The notes under the pieces are model-generated. The model saw only the letters and a program-made list of their open reading frames with translations. It was not told where the DNA came from and searched no databases. Positions 1 through 7,467 of a stretch of 19,689 bases of DNA are shown piece after piece. The stretch is taken from positions 1-19,689 of the forward strand of contig JBHJOF010000387.1 in assembly GCA_050330055.1 (NCBI GenBank), given 5' to 3'. This stretch comes from JBHJOF01 sp050330055 (GTDB lineage Bacteria > Pseudomonadota > Alphaproteobacteria > Kiloniellales > JAKSDN01). Each line of letters begins with the position of its first letter. The first letter of the stretch is position 1. The position numbers and the translations under genes were made by a program.

Positions 1-1221
1 AAGTGGTTCAACCTGATGCTGGAGAACCAGCAGGACCTGGCCCGCCTCATGACCCTGGAGCAGGGCAAGCCGCTCGCCGAATCGATGGGCGAGATCGTCT
101 ACGGCGCCAGCTTCGTCGAGTGGTTCGCCGAGGAGGCCAAGCGGGTCTACGGCGACACCATCCCGCAGCACCAGGCCGACAAGCGCATCGTGGTGATCAA
201 GCAGCCGGTCGGCGTGGTGGCCGCCATCACGCCCTGGAACTTCCCCAACGCCATGATCACCCGCAAGTGCGCGCCGGCGCTGGCCGCCGGCTGCCCGGTG
301 GTGATCAAGCCGGCGACCGCGACCCCCTATTCGGCGCTGGCGTTGGCCGAGCTGGCCGAGCGCGCCGGCATTCCGGCCGGCATCGTCAATATCGTGACCG
401 GGGGGGCGCGCGAGATCGGCGGCGAGATGACCTCGAACCCGATCGTGCGCAAGCTCTCCTTCACCGGCTCGACCGAGGTCGGAAAGCTGCTGATGGAGCA
501 GTGCGCGGCGACGGTGAAGAAGGTCTCGATGGAGCTCGGCGGCAATGCGCCCTTCCTGGTGTTCGACGACGCCGACCTCGACGCCGCGGTCGAGGGCGCC
601 ATGATGTCCAAGTTCCGCAACACCGGCCAGACCTGCGTCTGCGCCAACCGCATCCTGGTGCAGGACGGCGTCTACGACGCCTTCGCCGCCAAGCTCGCCG
701 AGGCGGTCAAGAAGCTGAAGGTCGGCTTCGGCCTCAACGAGGGCATCACCCAGGGGCCGCTGATCGACATGGCGGCGGTCGAGAAGGTCGAGGAGCACAT
801 CGCCGACGCCACCGCCAAGGGCGCCAAGGTCGCAGTCGGCGGCAGCCGGCACGAGCTCGGCGGCAGCTTCTTCCAGCCGACCGTGCTGACCGGCGTCACC
901 ACCGACATGAAGGTGACCCGCGAGGAGACCTTCGGCCCGGTGGCGCCGCTGTTCCGCTTCAAGACCGAGGAAGAGGGCATCGCCATGGCCAACGACACCG
1001 AGTTCGGCCTGGCCTCCTACTTCTACGCCCGCGACATGGGCCGCGTCTGGCGCGTCGGCGAGGGCCTGGAGAGCGGCATCGTCGGCATCAACACCGGCAT
1101 CATCTCGACCGAGGTGGCGCCCTTCGGCGGCGTCAAGGAATCCGGCGTCGGCCGCGAGGGCTCCAAGTACGGCATGGATGACTTCCTGGAGATCAAGTAC
1201 CTCTGCATGGGCGGGGTGTGA
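1..1221 (+). CDS. gabD: NAD(P)-dependent succinate-semialdehyde dehydrogenase family protein, 5'-partial
   Basis: Aldehyde dehydrogenase, most like succinate-semialdehyde/glutarate-semialdehyde dehydrogenases, which oxidise the semialdehyde to the dicarboxylate with NAD(P)+ in the cytoplasm. The frame is open from base 1, so the start lies upstream; 406 residues are present and about 75-80 N-terminal residues of a ~485-residue family are missing. Visible motifs, numbered from the window edge: TPWNFP near 77, cofactor loop FTGSTEVG near 154, general-base Glu178 in MELGGN and catalytic Cys212 in GQTCVC. The C-terminus (GGVKESGVGREG, then YGMDDFLEIKYLCMG) is typical of the GabD branch. Substrate is inferred from overall resemblance; another semialdehyde is possible. 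The gene is followed by a perfect hairpin at 1293-1325. Confidence 0.9.
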   Translation, partial: KWFNLMLENQQDLARLMTLEQGKPLAESMGEIVYGASFVEWFAEEAKRVYGDTIPQHQADKRIVVIKQPVGVVAAITPWNFPNAMITRKCAPALAAGCPVVIKPATATPYSALALAELAERAGIPAGIVNIVTGGAREIGGEMTSNPIVRKLSFTGSTEVGKLLMEQCAATVKKVSMELGGNAPFLVFDDADLDAAVEGAMMSKFRNTGQTCVCANRILVQDGVYDAFAAKLAEAVKKLKVGFGLNEGITQGPLIDMAAVEKVEEHIADATAKGAKVAVGGSRHELGGSFFQPTVLTGVTTDMKVTREETFGPVAPLFRFKTEEEGIAMANDTEFGLASYFYARDMGRVWRVGEGLESGIVGINTGIISTEVAPFGGVKESGVGREGSKYGMDDFLEIKYLCMGGV

Positions 1222-1292
1222 GCCGTCATTGCGCCGTTCCTCGTCCGCCGCCTATGGTCGGACAGAGGAATTGGCGAGCGGAATAGTGGGGA

Positions 1293-1325
1293 GCCCTCAT
1301 GCTGAGCCTGTCGAAGCATGAGGGC
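1293..1325. repeat. perfect inverted repeat (REP-like hairpin)
   Basis: Two perfect 11-bp arms, GCCCTCATGCT (1293-1303) and AGCATGAGGGC (1315-1325), separated by 11 bp reading GAGCCTGTCGA. The CTGAGCCTGTCGAAG core is common in dispersed intergenic palindromes of alphaproteobacteria (recalled, not searched). It lies about 70 bp after the dehydrogenase stop and could limit read-through, but no T-run follows, so a classic intrinsic terminator is not supported. Confidence 0.6.
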
Positions 1326-1387
1326 TTCTGCTTTGTCCGCCTGCCAAGGTGGTGTTGTTGCTCCGATGACCGATCCCACCCGGTGTC

Positions 1388-1600
1388 ATGCCCGGATCTT
1401 CGTCCACGGATGTCCGGTTAAGAATGTGCCTGTGCGTTCCGTTGTTCGTCTTGTTGATGCCCCCCTCCCTAACCCTCCCCCTCAAGGGGGGAGGGGATAA
1501 GTTGGGCGGTGACTGTTTGTTTGCCTCCCTCCTCGAGGGGGAGGCGGCGCGCAGCGCCGGAGGGGGGCTGGCGCGAAGCGCCGAAAGCGGACGGCGGCAG
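1388..1600. repeat. cluster of intergenic GC-rich palindromes in a 500-bp gene-free gap
   Basis: The gap 1222-1721 holds no convincing gene; short open frames across it follow the repeats. An imperfect ATGCCCGG/TCCGG palindrome lies near 1388-1420. Next is CCCTCCCC...GGGGAGGG around 1473-1495. It is followed by CCTCCCTCCTCGAGGGGGAGG near 1520-1540 and paired GGCGCGCAGCGCC and GGCGCGAAGCGCC blocks to about 1585. The purine/pyrimidine style matches the elements at 4683-4831 and 11105-11299, but the 16-bp termini of those two are not present here, so this may be a related or decayed element. Confidence 0.5.
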
Positions 1601-1721
1601 GGCAAGTCTCTGTCGTGCTGATTTTGGCCGCGATGCCAATTTCAGGCGAATCAGGCTCGGCAATGACATGTTGGGAAGCGGCAGGACCAGTGATTGTGTC
1701 ACGAAACGGGAGACGCGCGCC

Positions 1722-2735
1722 ATGACCGACGCCGTCAATCATCGCATCGTCCTGAAAGCGCGGCCGACTGGCGGCGTCGCGCCGGAGCTGTTCGAGCTGC
1801 AGCAGGCGGCGGTGCCGCAGCCCGGCCCCGGCCAGATGCTGATCAGGTTGCTCTATCTCTCGCTCGATCCGGCGATGCGCGGATGGATCGCCGATGCGCC
1901 GAGCTACCGCGAGCCGGTGGCGCTCGGCGCCGTCATGCCCGGCTGGACCGTGGGGGAGGTGACGGCTTCGCGGCACCCCGACTTCGACGTGGGCGAGATC
2001 GTGGCCGGGCGCCAGGGCTGGCAGGAATGGGCGCTCAGCGACGGCAGCGACATCGACCGCAAGGTCGATCCTGCCGTCGCGCCGGTCTCGACCGCGCTGC
2101 ACGTTCTGGGCCACACCGGGCTCACGGCTTACGTCGGCCTGCTCGACATCGGGGAGCCGCGCTCCGGCGAAACCGTCGTGGTCTCGACTGCGGCCGGTGC
2201 GGTCGGCTCCATGGTTGGGCAGATCGCCAAGCTCAGCGGCTGCCGCACCGTGGGCCTGACCGGTACGGACGCAAAGGTGAAGGACTGCCGCGAGCGCTTC
2301 GGCTATGACGTGGCGATCAATTATCGAACGGCGGGGGACCTGGACGCTGCGCTGCGCGAGGCTTGCCCTGACGGAATCGACGTATACTTCGACAACGTCG
2401 GCGGGTCGATCGCCGACGCGGTTCTGGGGCTGATCAACGTCCACGCCCGCATCGTGATCTGCGGCACCATCGGCACGTCCGATCCGATCGGTCCGCGGCC
2501 GAACCGCCAGCTCCTGGTCAAGCGGGCGCGCATGGAAGGCTTCCTGGTGTTCGACCACATGGACCGGCTGGACGAGGCGGTGGCGCAGCTCGGCGACTGG
2601 CTGGGCAAGGGGCTAATTCACTATCGCGAGGACGTGACCGACGGCCTGGCCGAGGCGCCGGCCGCGCTGGTCCGCCTGCTGGCCGGGCAGAACAGCGGCA
2701 AGGTGCTGATCCGGCTCGCCCGGGACGCACTGTGA
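1722..2735 (+). CDS. NADP-dependent zinc-free MDR oxidoreductase (YncB/CurA-like)
   Basis: Medium-chain dehydrogenase/reductase of the zinc-independent YncB/CurA/leukotriene-B4-dehydrogenase group. These reduce the C=C bond of alpha,beta-unsaturated carbonyls with NADPH in the cytoplasm. The 337-residue length fits. The N-terminal pattern RPTGGVAPELFEL and then LSLDPAMRGWI is characteristic, with the Rossmann loop AAGAVGSMVGQIAK near residues 160-173 and VYFDNVGG near 220-227. ATG 1722 was chosen over an in-frame open stretch back to 1509 because that stretch translates the palindromic repeats, homology begins just after this ATG, and GGGAGA lies about 12 bases upstream. The stop overlaps the GTG start of the ACT gene, so the two are probably co-translated. 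True substrate unknown. Confidence 0.88.
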   Translation: MTDAVNHRIVLKARPTGGVAPELFELQQAAVPQPGPGQMLIRLLYLSLDPAMRGWIADAPSYREPVALGAVMPGWTVGEVTASRHPDFDVGEIVAGRQGWQEWALSDGSDIDRKVDPAVAPVSTALHVLGHTGLTAYVGLLDIGEPRSGETVVVSTAAGAVGSMVGQIAKLSGCRTVGLTGTDAKVKDCRERFGYDVAINYRTAGDLDAALREACPDGIDVYFDNVGGSIADAVLGLINVHARIVICGTIGTSDPIGPRPNRQLLVKRARMEGFLVFDHMDRLDEAVAQLGDWLGKGLIHYREDVTDGLAEAPAALVRLLAGQNSGKVLIRLARDAL

Positions 2736-3127
2736 AGGCGCCGAAACGCCTGACGCTCTGCGTGCTGCCGGATCGCCTTGCAGTGTGCCGCCTGGTGCCC
2801 GACGCGGCCCTGCCGCCCTGGCTCGCCTGGGACGGCGGGCTGGTCAGCGTGACCCGCACGGCCGACGAGCTCTCCATCGTCTGTGCCGAGGATCGCGTGC
2901 CTGAGGCGGTGCAGGCCGAGCGCGGCTGGCGCGCCCTAAAGGTTTTGGGTCCGTTGGACTTTGCCCTGACCGGCATCCTGGCCGGCCTGGCCGCGCCCCT
3001 GGCGGGGGCCGGTATCAGCATTTTCGCCCTCTCCACCTACGACACCGACTACATCCTGGTGCGCGCGGCCGACCTCGAGCAGGCCCTGATCGTCCTGCGG
3101 CAGAGCTGCGACCTGGCGGAGCCGTGA
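2732..3127 (+). CDS. ACT-domain protein (CASTOR-like)
   Basis: A 131-residue protein resembling small bacterial ACT-domain proteins of the CASTOR/aspartokinase-ACT type, which bind amino acids or other small ligands. The N-terminal half (LTLCVLPDRLAVCRL) forms a degenerate first ACT-like unit. The C-terminal part carries the pattern FALTGILAGLAAPLAGAGIS, then IFALSTYDTDYILV, the usual helix-strand signature of a ligand-binding ACT fold. The GTG start overlaps the TGA of the upstream oxidoreductase (GTGA), indicating translational coupling. No catalytic residues are expected. Ligand and partner are unknown, and the link to the oxidoreductase is positional only. Confidence 0.82.
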   Translation: MKAPKRLTLCVLPDRLAVCRLVPDAALPPWLAWDGGLVSVTRTADELSIVCAEDRVPEAVQAERGWRALKVLGPLDFALTGILAGLAAPLAGAGISIFALSTYDTDYILVRAADLEQALIVLRQSCDLAEP

Positions 3128-3177
3128 TCGCCTGCTTGTGACGGGCCCCCTTCCAACGCCTTTGGGGGGCGCCGCCG

Positions 3178-3206
3178 TTGCCGCTCTCCCCCGGGGACGC
3201 TAGAAG
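3178..3206 (+). promoter_or_regulatory. possible sigma70-type promoter for glutathione reductase
   Basis: TTGCCG at 3178-3183 is separated by 17 bp from TAGAAG at 3201-3206; each hexamer matches the sigma70 consensus at four of six bases. The predicted start would fall very close to the GGGGAG ribosome-binding site of the next gene, giving an unusually short leader. The call is therefore weak. Confidence 0.25.
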
Positions 3207-3225
3207 GGTGCGGGGAGCGAGCACC

Positions 3226-4602
3226 ATGGCCCACTACGACTTCGACCTCTTCGTGATCGGCGGCGGCTCGGGCGGCGTCAGAGCCGCCCGCATGGCGGCC
3301 GGCACCGGCGCGCGCGTCGCCATCGCCGAGGAGTACCGCTACGGCGGCACCTGCGTGATCCGCGGCTGCGTGCCCAAGAAGCTGCTGGTCTATGCCAGCC
3401 ACTTCCACGAGGACTTCGGCGACGCCGCCGGTTATGGCTGGAGCGTCGAGGCCGCGCGCTTCGACTGGCGCCGCCTGATCGCCAACAAGGACCGCGAGAT
3501 CGACCGCCTGGAGGGCATCTACGAGACGCTGCTGCGCGATGCCGGCGTCGCCATCCACCGCGGCCACGCGCGGCTGCTCGATCCGCACAGGGTCGAGCTG
3601 GGCGAGCAGGCTTTCACGGCCGAGACCATCCTGCGGGCGACCGGCGGCCGGCCGGTCTTCCCGCCCGGGCACGGCTGGCAGCACGCCATCCCCTCGAACG
3701 AGGCCTTCCACCTGGAGCGCCTGCCCGGGCGCGTCGTGATCTACGGCGCCGGCTACATCGCGGTCGAGTTCGCCGGCATCTTCAACGGCCTCGGCAGCCG
3801 CGTGACGCAGGTCTACCGCGGCCCGCAGATCCTGCGCGGCTTCGACGACGACGTGCGCAACACGCTGGCCGGCGAGCTGGTGAAGAAGGGCATCGAGCTG
3901 CGGGTCGAGACCATGATCGATCGCATCGACAAAACGCCGAAGGGGCTGGTCGTCCATCTCTCCAGCGGCGACGAGGTCGAGGCCGACCTGATCATGGCGG
4001 CGACCGGCCGCAGGCCCAACAGCGAGAACCTGGGCCTGGAGGCGGCCGAAGTCGCGCTGACCGACGCCGGCGCGATCAAGGTCGACGACTACTCGCGCAG
4101 CAGCCAGCCGAACATCTATGCCGTGGGCGACGTGACCGACCGCATCGCGCTGACTCCGGTGGCGATCGCCGAGGCCATGGCCTTCGTCGACACGGTGTTC
4201 CGTGGCCGGCCGCGGCCGATGAACCACGCCGACGTGCCTTCCGCCGTCTTCAGCCAGCCGCCGGTCGCCACGGTCGGCCTGACCGAGATCCAGGCGCGCG
4301 AGCGCTACGGCGCGCTCGACATCTACCGCTCGACCTTCCGGCCGTTGAAGCACACGCTTTCCGGCCGCGACGAGAAGACCATGATGAAGCTGATCGTCGA
4401 GCGTGCTTCGCGCAAGGTGGTGGGCGTGCACATGGTGGGCCTCGACGCTCCCGAGATCATCCAGGGCCTTGCCGTGGCGGTGAAGGCCGGCGCCACCAAG
4501 GAGGTCTTCGACGCCACGGTCGGCATCCACCCGACCGCCGCCGAGGAGTTCGTCACCATGCGCGAGCCGCTGCCGCAGCCCGAACAGAAGGCGGCCGAGT
4601 AG
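3226..4602 (+). CDS. gor: glutathione-disulfide reductase
   Basis: FAD-dependent, NADPH-using cytoplasmic homodimer that reduces glutathione disulfide, keeping the GSH pool reduced. At 458 residues it has the family length. In order: FAD-binding IGGGSGGVRAAR (11-22), redox-active pair Cys43/Cys48 in GGTCVIRGCVPKK, NADPH-binding GAGYIAVE (175-182) followed by Arg199 and Arg205 at the usual NADPH-phosphate positions, second FAD motif YAVGDVTDR, and the C-terminal interface HPTAAEE with catalytic His435 and Glu440. These separate it from lipoamide dehydrogenase and mercuric reductase. ATG 3226 is preceded by GGGGAG at good spacing; a TTG 48 bp upstream adds non-conserved sequence. It lies 98 bp after the ACT gene. 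Confidence 0.95.
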   Translation: MAHYDFDLFVIGGGSGGVRAARMAAGTGARVAIAEEYRYGGTCVIRGCVPKKLLVYASHFHEDFGDAAGYGWSVEAARFDWRRLIANKDREIDRLEGIYETLLRDAGVAIHRGHARLLDPHRVELGEQAFTAETILRATGGRPVFPPGHGWQHAIPSNEAFHLERLPGRVVIYGAGYIAVEFAGIFNGLGSRVTQVYRGPQILRGFDDDVRNTLAGELVKKGIELRVETMIDRIDKTPKGLVVHLSSGDEVEADLIMAATGRRPNSENLGLEAAEVALTDAGAIKVDDYSRSSQPNIYAVGDVTDRIALTPVAIAEAMAFVDTVFRGRPRPMNHADVPSAVFSQPPVATVGLTEIQARERYGALDIYRSTFRPLKHTLSGRDEKTMMKLIVERASRKVVGVHMVGLDAPEIIQGLAVAVKAGATKEVFDATVGIHPTAAEEFVTMREPLPQPEQKAAE

Positions 4603-4682
4603 CATCACGTTACATGCTCTTCGGTCGCGCCGTTGGAGGTGCTGTTTCAACTCCGCTGATCTGACGCGCCGAACGTTTCTGC

Positions 4683-4831
4683 CACCCTCACCCTCCCAAG
4701 CGTCCGTCGGCCGCTTGGGCCCCTCCCTCTCCCCTCAAGGGCGAGGGGAACAAACCGGCGCACGCTAGAATCCCTCTCCCTAGGAGGGGAGAGGGAGGGG
4801 CCCAACGCGAAGCGTTGGGAGGGTGAGGGTG
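4683..4831. mobile_element. miniature inverted-repeat element (MITE-like), copy A
   Basis: A 149-bp non-coding element bounded by perfect 16-bp inverted termini, CACCCTCACCCTCCCA (4683-4698) and TGGGAGGGTGAGGGTG (4816-4831). The similarity continues inward as an imperfect inverted repeat of roughly 45 bp per side, through a Tyr-rich block (CCCCTCCCTCTCCC) and its complement, to a central part with further CCTC/GAGG palindromes. The same termini bound the element at 11105-11299. It fills most of the 4603-4868 gap between two convergent genes. No target-site duplication is obvious and no transposase is present, so mobility is inferred. Confidence 0.65.
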
Positions 4832-4868
4832 AATAAAAAGGGGACACCGGCCCTTGCAGAACGGCCGC

Positions 4869-5792
4869 TCAGCTCGCGCCGACCGCGTTGTGCAGCCAGT
4901 AGGCCAGCTCGTTGACCGAGTAGGTGGCGCGGTAGGCGGGCAGCTCGCTCCAGGTGACGATCACGTCGTTCAGGTTGTCGAGCACCAGCTCGGCGCCGTC
5001 ATGCATAACCACGAGGACCGCGTGGGGCTGTCGTCGCGCCAGATCCTGCAGCACGACGATGCGCATCTGCTCGGCCGCGAAGCCGAGCGCGCGCAGCGAA
5101 TAGTACTTGGCGATCGCGTAGTCCTCGCAGTCGCCGCCGTTGGCGAAGAACTCGCCCGGTGCCGCCCAGTAGTCCGGCTCGCCCCAGTTGGCGCTGTCCT
5201 CGCGATAGCTGACCTGATTGATCTGGCGATTGACGGCCGCGAGCTGTGCCTCGGGCCCGAGCCCTGCGAGCTTCTCGAGAAAGGCCTGCCAGTCGCGCAG
5301 CTGGCAGGGCCGGCCGACGATGTCGCCGCAAGCATCGTCGAACAGCACGTCCCAGCCCCAGCTCTTCTCCATTACGCCGGACCACTGCGGGAAGGCGCCG
5401 CGCGTCACCGCCTTGGGCGCCCTGACGAGAGGCCAGCGCAGGGTCGGCAGTTTGGCCAGCACATGCGCCGCGTCTTCCGGGCCGCTCAGCCAACGCGCAC
5501 GCCAGTCGATATCGAGCGGCTCGGCCGTGCTCGCCGTCGCGTCGGGCAGTGCCGTCTCCGGCGCCGCGGCCGGGAACAGCAGTGGCGGCTGCTCGCGCGC
5601 TTGCTGCGCCCTGAACGGCTCACGCTCCGGCTCGAATACGCCGTCTTCCGACCGGCCCGGCGAGGGCAGGGCGATCGAGGCCGCCAACAAGGCGAAGCAC
5701 GGGAGCAGCCAGCCCCCCGCCAGCGCTCCACGCGCTCCGCCTGCACCCTTGCGGGTGTCGGCGTCCTGCCGCCGTGCGTCGCCGGGCACCAT
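4869..5792 (-). CDS. transglutaminase-like cysteine proteinase (BTLCP, LapG-type fold)
   Basis: A 307-residue predicted secreted or membrane-anchored protein of the bacterial transglutaminase-like cysteine proteinase family (Pfam Peptidase_C93), to which the periplasmic protease LapG belongs. A hydrophobic segment lies at about 24-42, followed by a Pro/Ala-rich linker to ~90. The catalytic triad is visible as Cys222 in NGGDCEDYAIAKYYSLRALG, His257 in QPHAVLVV and Asp272 in LDNLND. LapG cleaves a surface adhesin; other BTLCPs have unknown substrates, and no LapA/LapD-like gene is in the window. ATG 5792 is preceded by AAGGGGGG. It lies 57 bp downstream of the TPR gene on the same strand, so co-transcription is likely. 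The gap contains an inverted repeat (5805-5821). Confidence 0.85.
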   Translation of the reverse strand: MVPGDARRQDADTRKGAGGARGALAGGWLLPCFALLAASIALPSPGRSEDGVFEPEREPFRAQQAREQPPLLFPAAAPETALPDATASTAEPLDIDWRARWLSGPEDAAHVLAKLPTLRWPLVRAPKAVTRGAFPQWSGVMEKSWGWDVLFDDACGDIVGRPCQLRDWQAFLEKLAGLGPEAQLAAVNRQINQVSYREDSANWGEPDYWAAPGEFFANGGDCEDYAIAKYYSLRALGFAAEQMRIVVLQDLARRQPHAVLVVMHDGAELVLDNLNDVIVTWSELPAYRATYSVNELAYWLHNAVGAS

Positions 5793-5804
5793 CGGCCAGG
5801 CCCC

Positions 5805-5821
5805 CCTTAACGTTCTTAAGG
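5805..5821. promoter_or_regulatory. CCTTAA/TTAAGG inverted repeat between TPR and BTLCP genes
   Basis: CCTTAACGTTCTTAAGG has perfect 6-bp arms and a 5-bp spacer, and is A/T-rich in a very GC-rich setting. It sits just upstream of the BTLCP start and its ribosome-binding region. It could be an operator. It resembles a CtrA half-site arrangement, but the TTAA-TTAA spacing is 5 rather than the canonical 7, so no regulator is assigned. Confidence 0.35.
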
Positions 5822-5849
5822 ATGAGCCTGCGTGACGCCCATGGGGAAG

Positions 5850-7232
5850 TCAACGACCGAGCGGCGCCTCGCCGCGTTGCGCCGCGTTTTTGGCGGCGCC
5901 CTGATCGCCCAAGTTGCTCAACACCGCCGCATACTTGCGCCATGCGCCTCGGCTCATCGGCTTGAGCGCGACACGCTCGGCGAGCAGCGCACGTGCAAGC
6001 GAAAAGCGCCGGGCCATGATCGCCGATTCGATCAGCAGCTGGGCGAAGAGATCGCGTTGCGCGTAACTGCCGCCGACGCAGTCGTAGTCATAGCGAACGT
6101 TCAGCAGGGTTTCGACGGCGCGCTCATGGTCGCCCTGACCGCAGGCCACCATGGCTTCGCAGAGCGGCAGGGTGGCGCGCTCCATGGTCGCGGCGGCGCT
6201 GTTGTCCGGCGTGCCGGCGAAGGCGCGCAACGACGCCAGCAGTTTCTCCGCGGCGGCGCGCCGGCCGTCGCGCACCAGCGCCAGCATGTGATGCAGGTCG
6301 GTGAAGGGCAGCGTGTGGTCGTCGATGTGCGTCTCGGCGTGGTCGGCCAGCTCGTGCCAGCGGTCGCCCACGTCGACGCCCTGGAACTCGAGGCGCAGCA
6401 GCAGCGAGGCGGCGTTCTGCATGTCGAGGTAGAAGTCCGATTGGTCGTCGCGGATCGAGCGGTCGTAGAGCGCCAGCACGCGGTCGTAGTCGCCGAGCTC
6501 CAAGGGGAACAGCGCGCTGTGCCACCAGAGATGGCCGCGGAAGGGATTGCGGTCGTCCCAGGCATCGGCCGGATAGTCGAGCCAGGCCATGCCTTCCTGC
6601 AATCGACCTTGCATTTCCAGAACGTGCGCCACGGCATGTACCGCCCAAAGGTCTTCGCGGTTCAGCTCGACGGCGCGCTTGCCGTACCGCTCTGCAGTGG
6701 CGTAGTCGCCGCATTCCTCCAGGCCGAAGGACAGCATGCCGAGCATGTAGCCATAACCCGGCAGGCCCTCGTCCCAGGAGGGGAAGACCTGCGCCACGCG
6801 GCCGCGCAGCGCCTGGCTCTGGCCGGTCCAGAAGGTCAGGAAGTGCTGCAGGCGCAGCGCCAGCAGGTCGGTCGGGTGCTCGAACAGGATCTCGTCCCAG
6901 ATCCGGATCGCTGCGGCCCAATCCCCCGCCAGCCAGGCGCGCAGCGCCGCCACGTGCCTGGCCTCGCGCGGCGTGACGCTGCCGATCCGCGCCTCGCAGG
7001 CCGCCAGGCTCTCGCGCACGCGCGGGTAGACGGCGGTCGTGCTGAACAGCATGAAGAGGCAGCCGCGCAGGCAGTGCGCCATGACGAAACCGGGATCGGC
7101 CTGCAGCGCCGCCTTGACGTGCTGCATGGTATCGAGGCGGTACTCGAAGTAGCGTTCGACGGCGCTGCGATAGTGCTCGGCCGCCGCCTCGTTCGCCACG
7201 GTCAGCGGCAGGCCGCGCTGATCGCTCTGCAT
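5850..7232 (-). CDS. tetratricopeptide-repeat protein, TTC38-like
   Basis: A 460-residue, largely helical protein resembling the bacterial relatives of TTC38 (tetratricopeptide repeat protein 38); molecular role unknown. The helices show TPR-like spacing, for example DPGFVMAHCLRGCLFML (~30-50), the block GDWAAAIRIWDEILFEHPTDLLAL (~100-125), CGDYATAERYGKRAVELN (~175-195) and WAVHAVAHVLEMQGR (~195-215). The region HLWWHSALFPLELGDYDRVL is typical of the group. No signal peptide or membrane segment is apparent, so a cytosolic scaffold is likely. ATG 7232 was preferred to one at 7280 because AAGGGGGAAA lies about 9-13 bases upstream of it. It is transcribed divergently from the DAHP synthase gene across a ~235-bp gap and precedes the BTLCP gene. 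Confidence 0.8.
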   Translation of the reverse strand: MQSDQRGLPLTVANEAAAEHYRSAVERYFEYRLDTMQHVKAALQADPGFVMAHCLRGCLFMLFSTTAVYPRVRESLAACEARIGSVTPREARHVAALRAWLAGDWAAAIRIWDEILFEHPTDLLALRLQHFLTFWTGQSQALRGRVAQVFPSWDEGLPGYGYMLGMLSFGLEECGDYATAERYGKRAVELNREDLWAVHAVAHVLEMQGRLQEGMAWLDYPADAWDDRNPFRGHLWWHSALFPLELGDYDRVLALYDRSIRDDQSDFYLDMQNAASLLLRLEFQGVDVGDRWHELADHAETHIDDHTLPFTDLHHMLALVRDGRRAAAEKLLASLRAFAGTPDNSAAATMERATLPLCEAMVACGQGDHERAVETLLNVRYDYDCVGGSYAQRDLFAQLLIESAIMARRFSLARALLAERVALKPMSRGAWRKYAAVLSNLGDQGAAKNAAQRGEAPLGR

Positions 7233-7467
7233 GGGCCGGATTTCCCCCTTGTTCGTGTGCTGCGCAAACCGACGGGGCAAGTGTGTTCAGGCTCCTGCGG
7301 TCCTGTCAAATTGCCGGCCGGGCCTCGCCCGATCCTGGCAAAGGCTTGCCCTTCAAGCGCTTTTCGGCCGGCCATCGGGGCCTGTGGAAAAGATTGGAAA
7401 AGCCTGCCCTGGGGCGGTAAAACCCGGAGAAGTCGGTTGATTTGGCAAGGCGATGGGGCAGGTCACG

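Noticed and set aside
1293..1325. Intrinsic terminator after the aldehyde dehydrogenase
   Set aside because: The stem is perfect but no T-run follows and the core resembles a dispersed repeat, so it is listed as a repeat instead.
3145..3170. Terminator between the ACT gene and glutathione reductase
   Set aside because: GCCCCC/GGGGGC arms exist but the loop is long and there is no T-run.
3049..4650. 533-residue minus-strand open frame
   Set aside because: Antisense shadow of glutathione reductase, a common artefact in very high-GC DNA.
5805..5821. CtrA binding site
   Set aside because: The TTAA half-sites are 5 bp apart, not the canonical 7, so the assignment is not supported.
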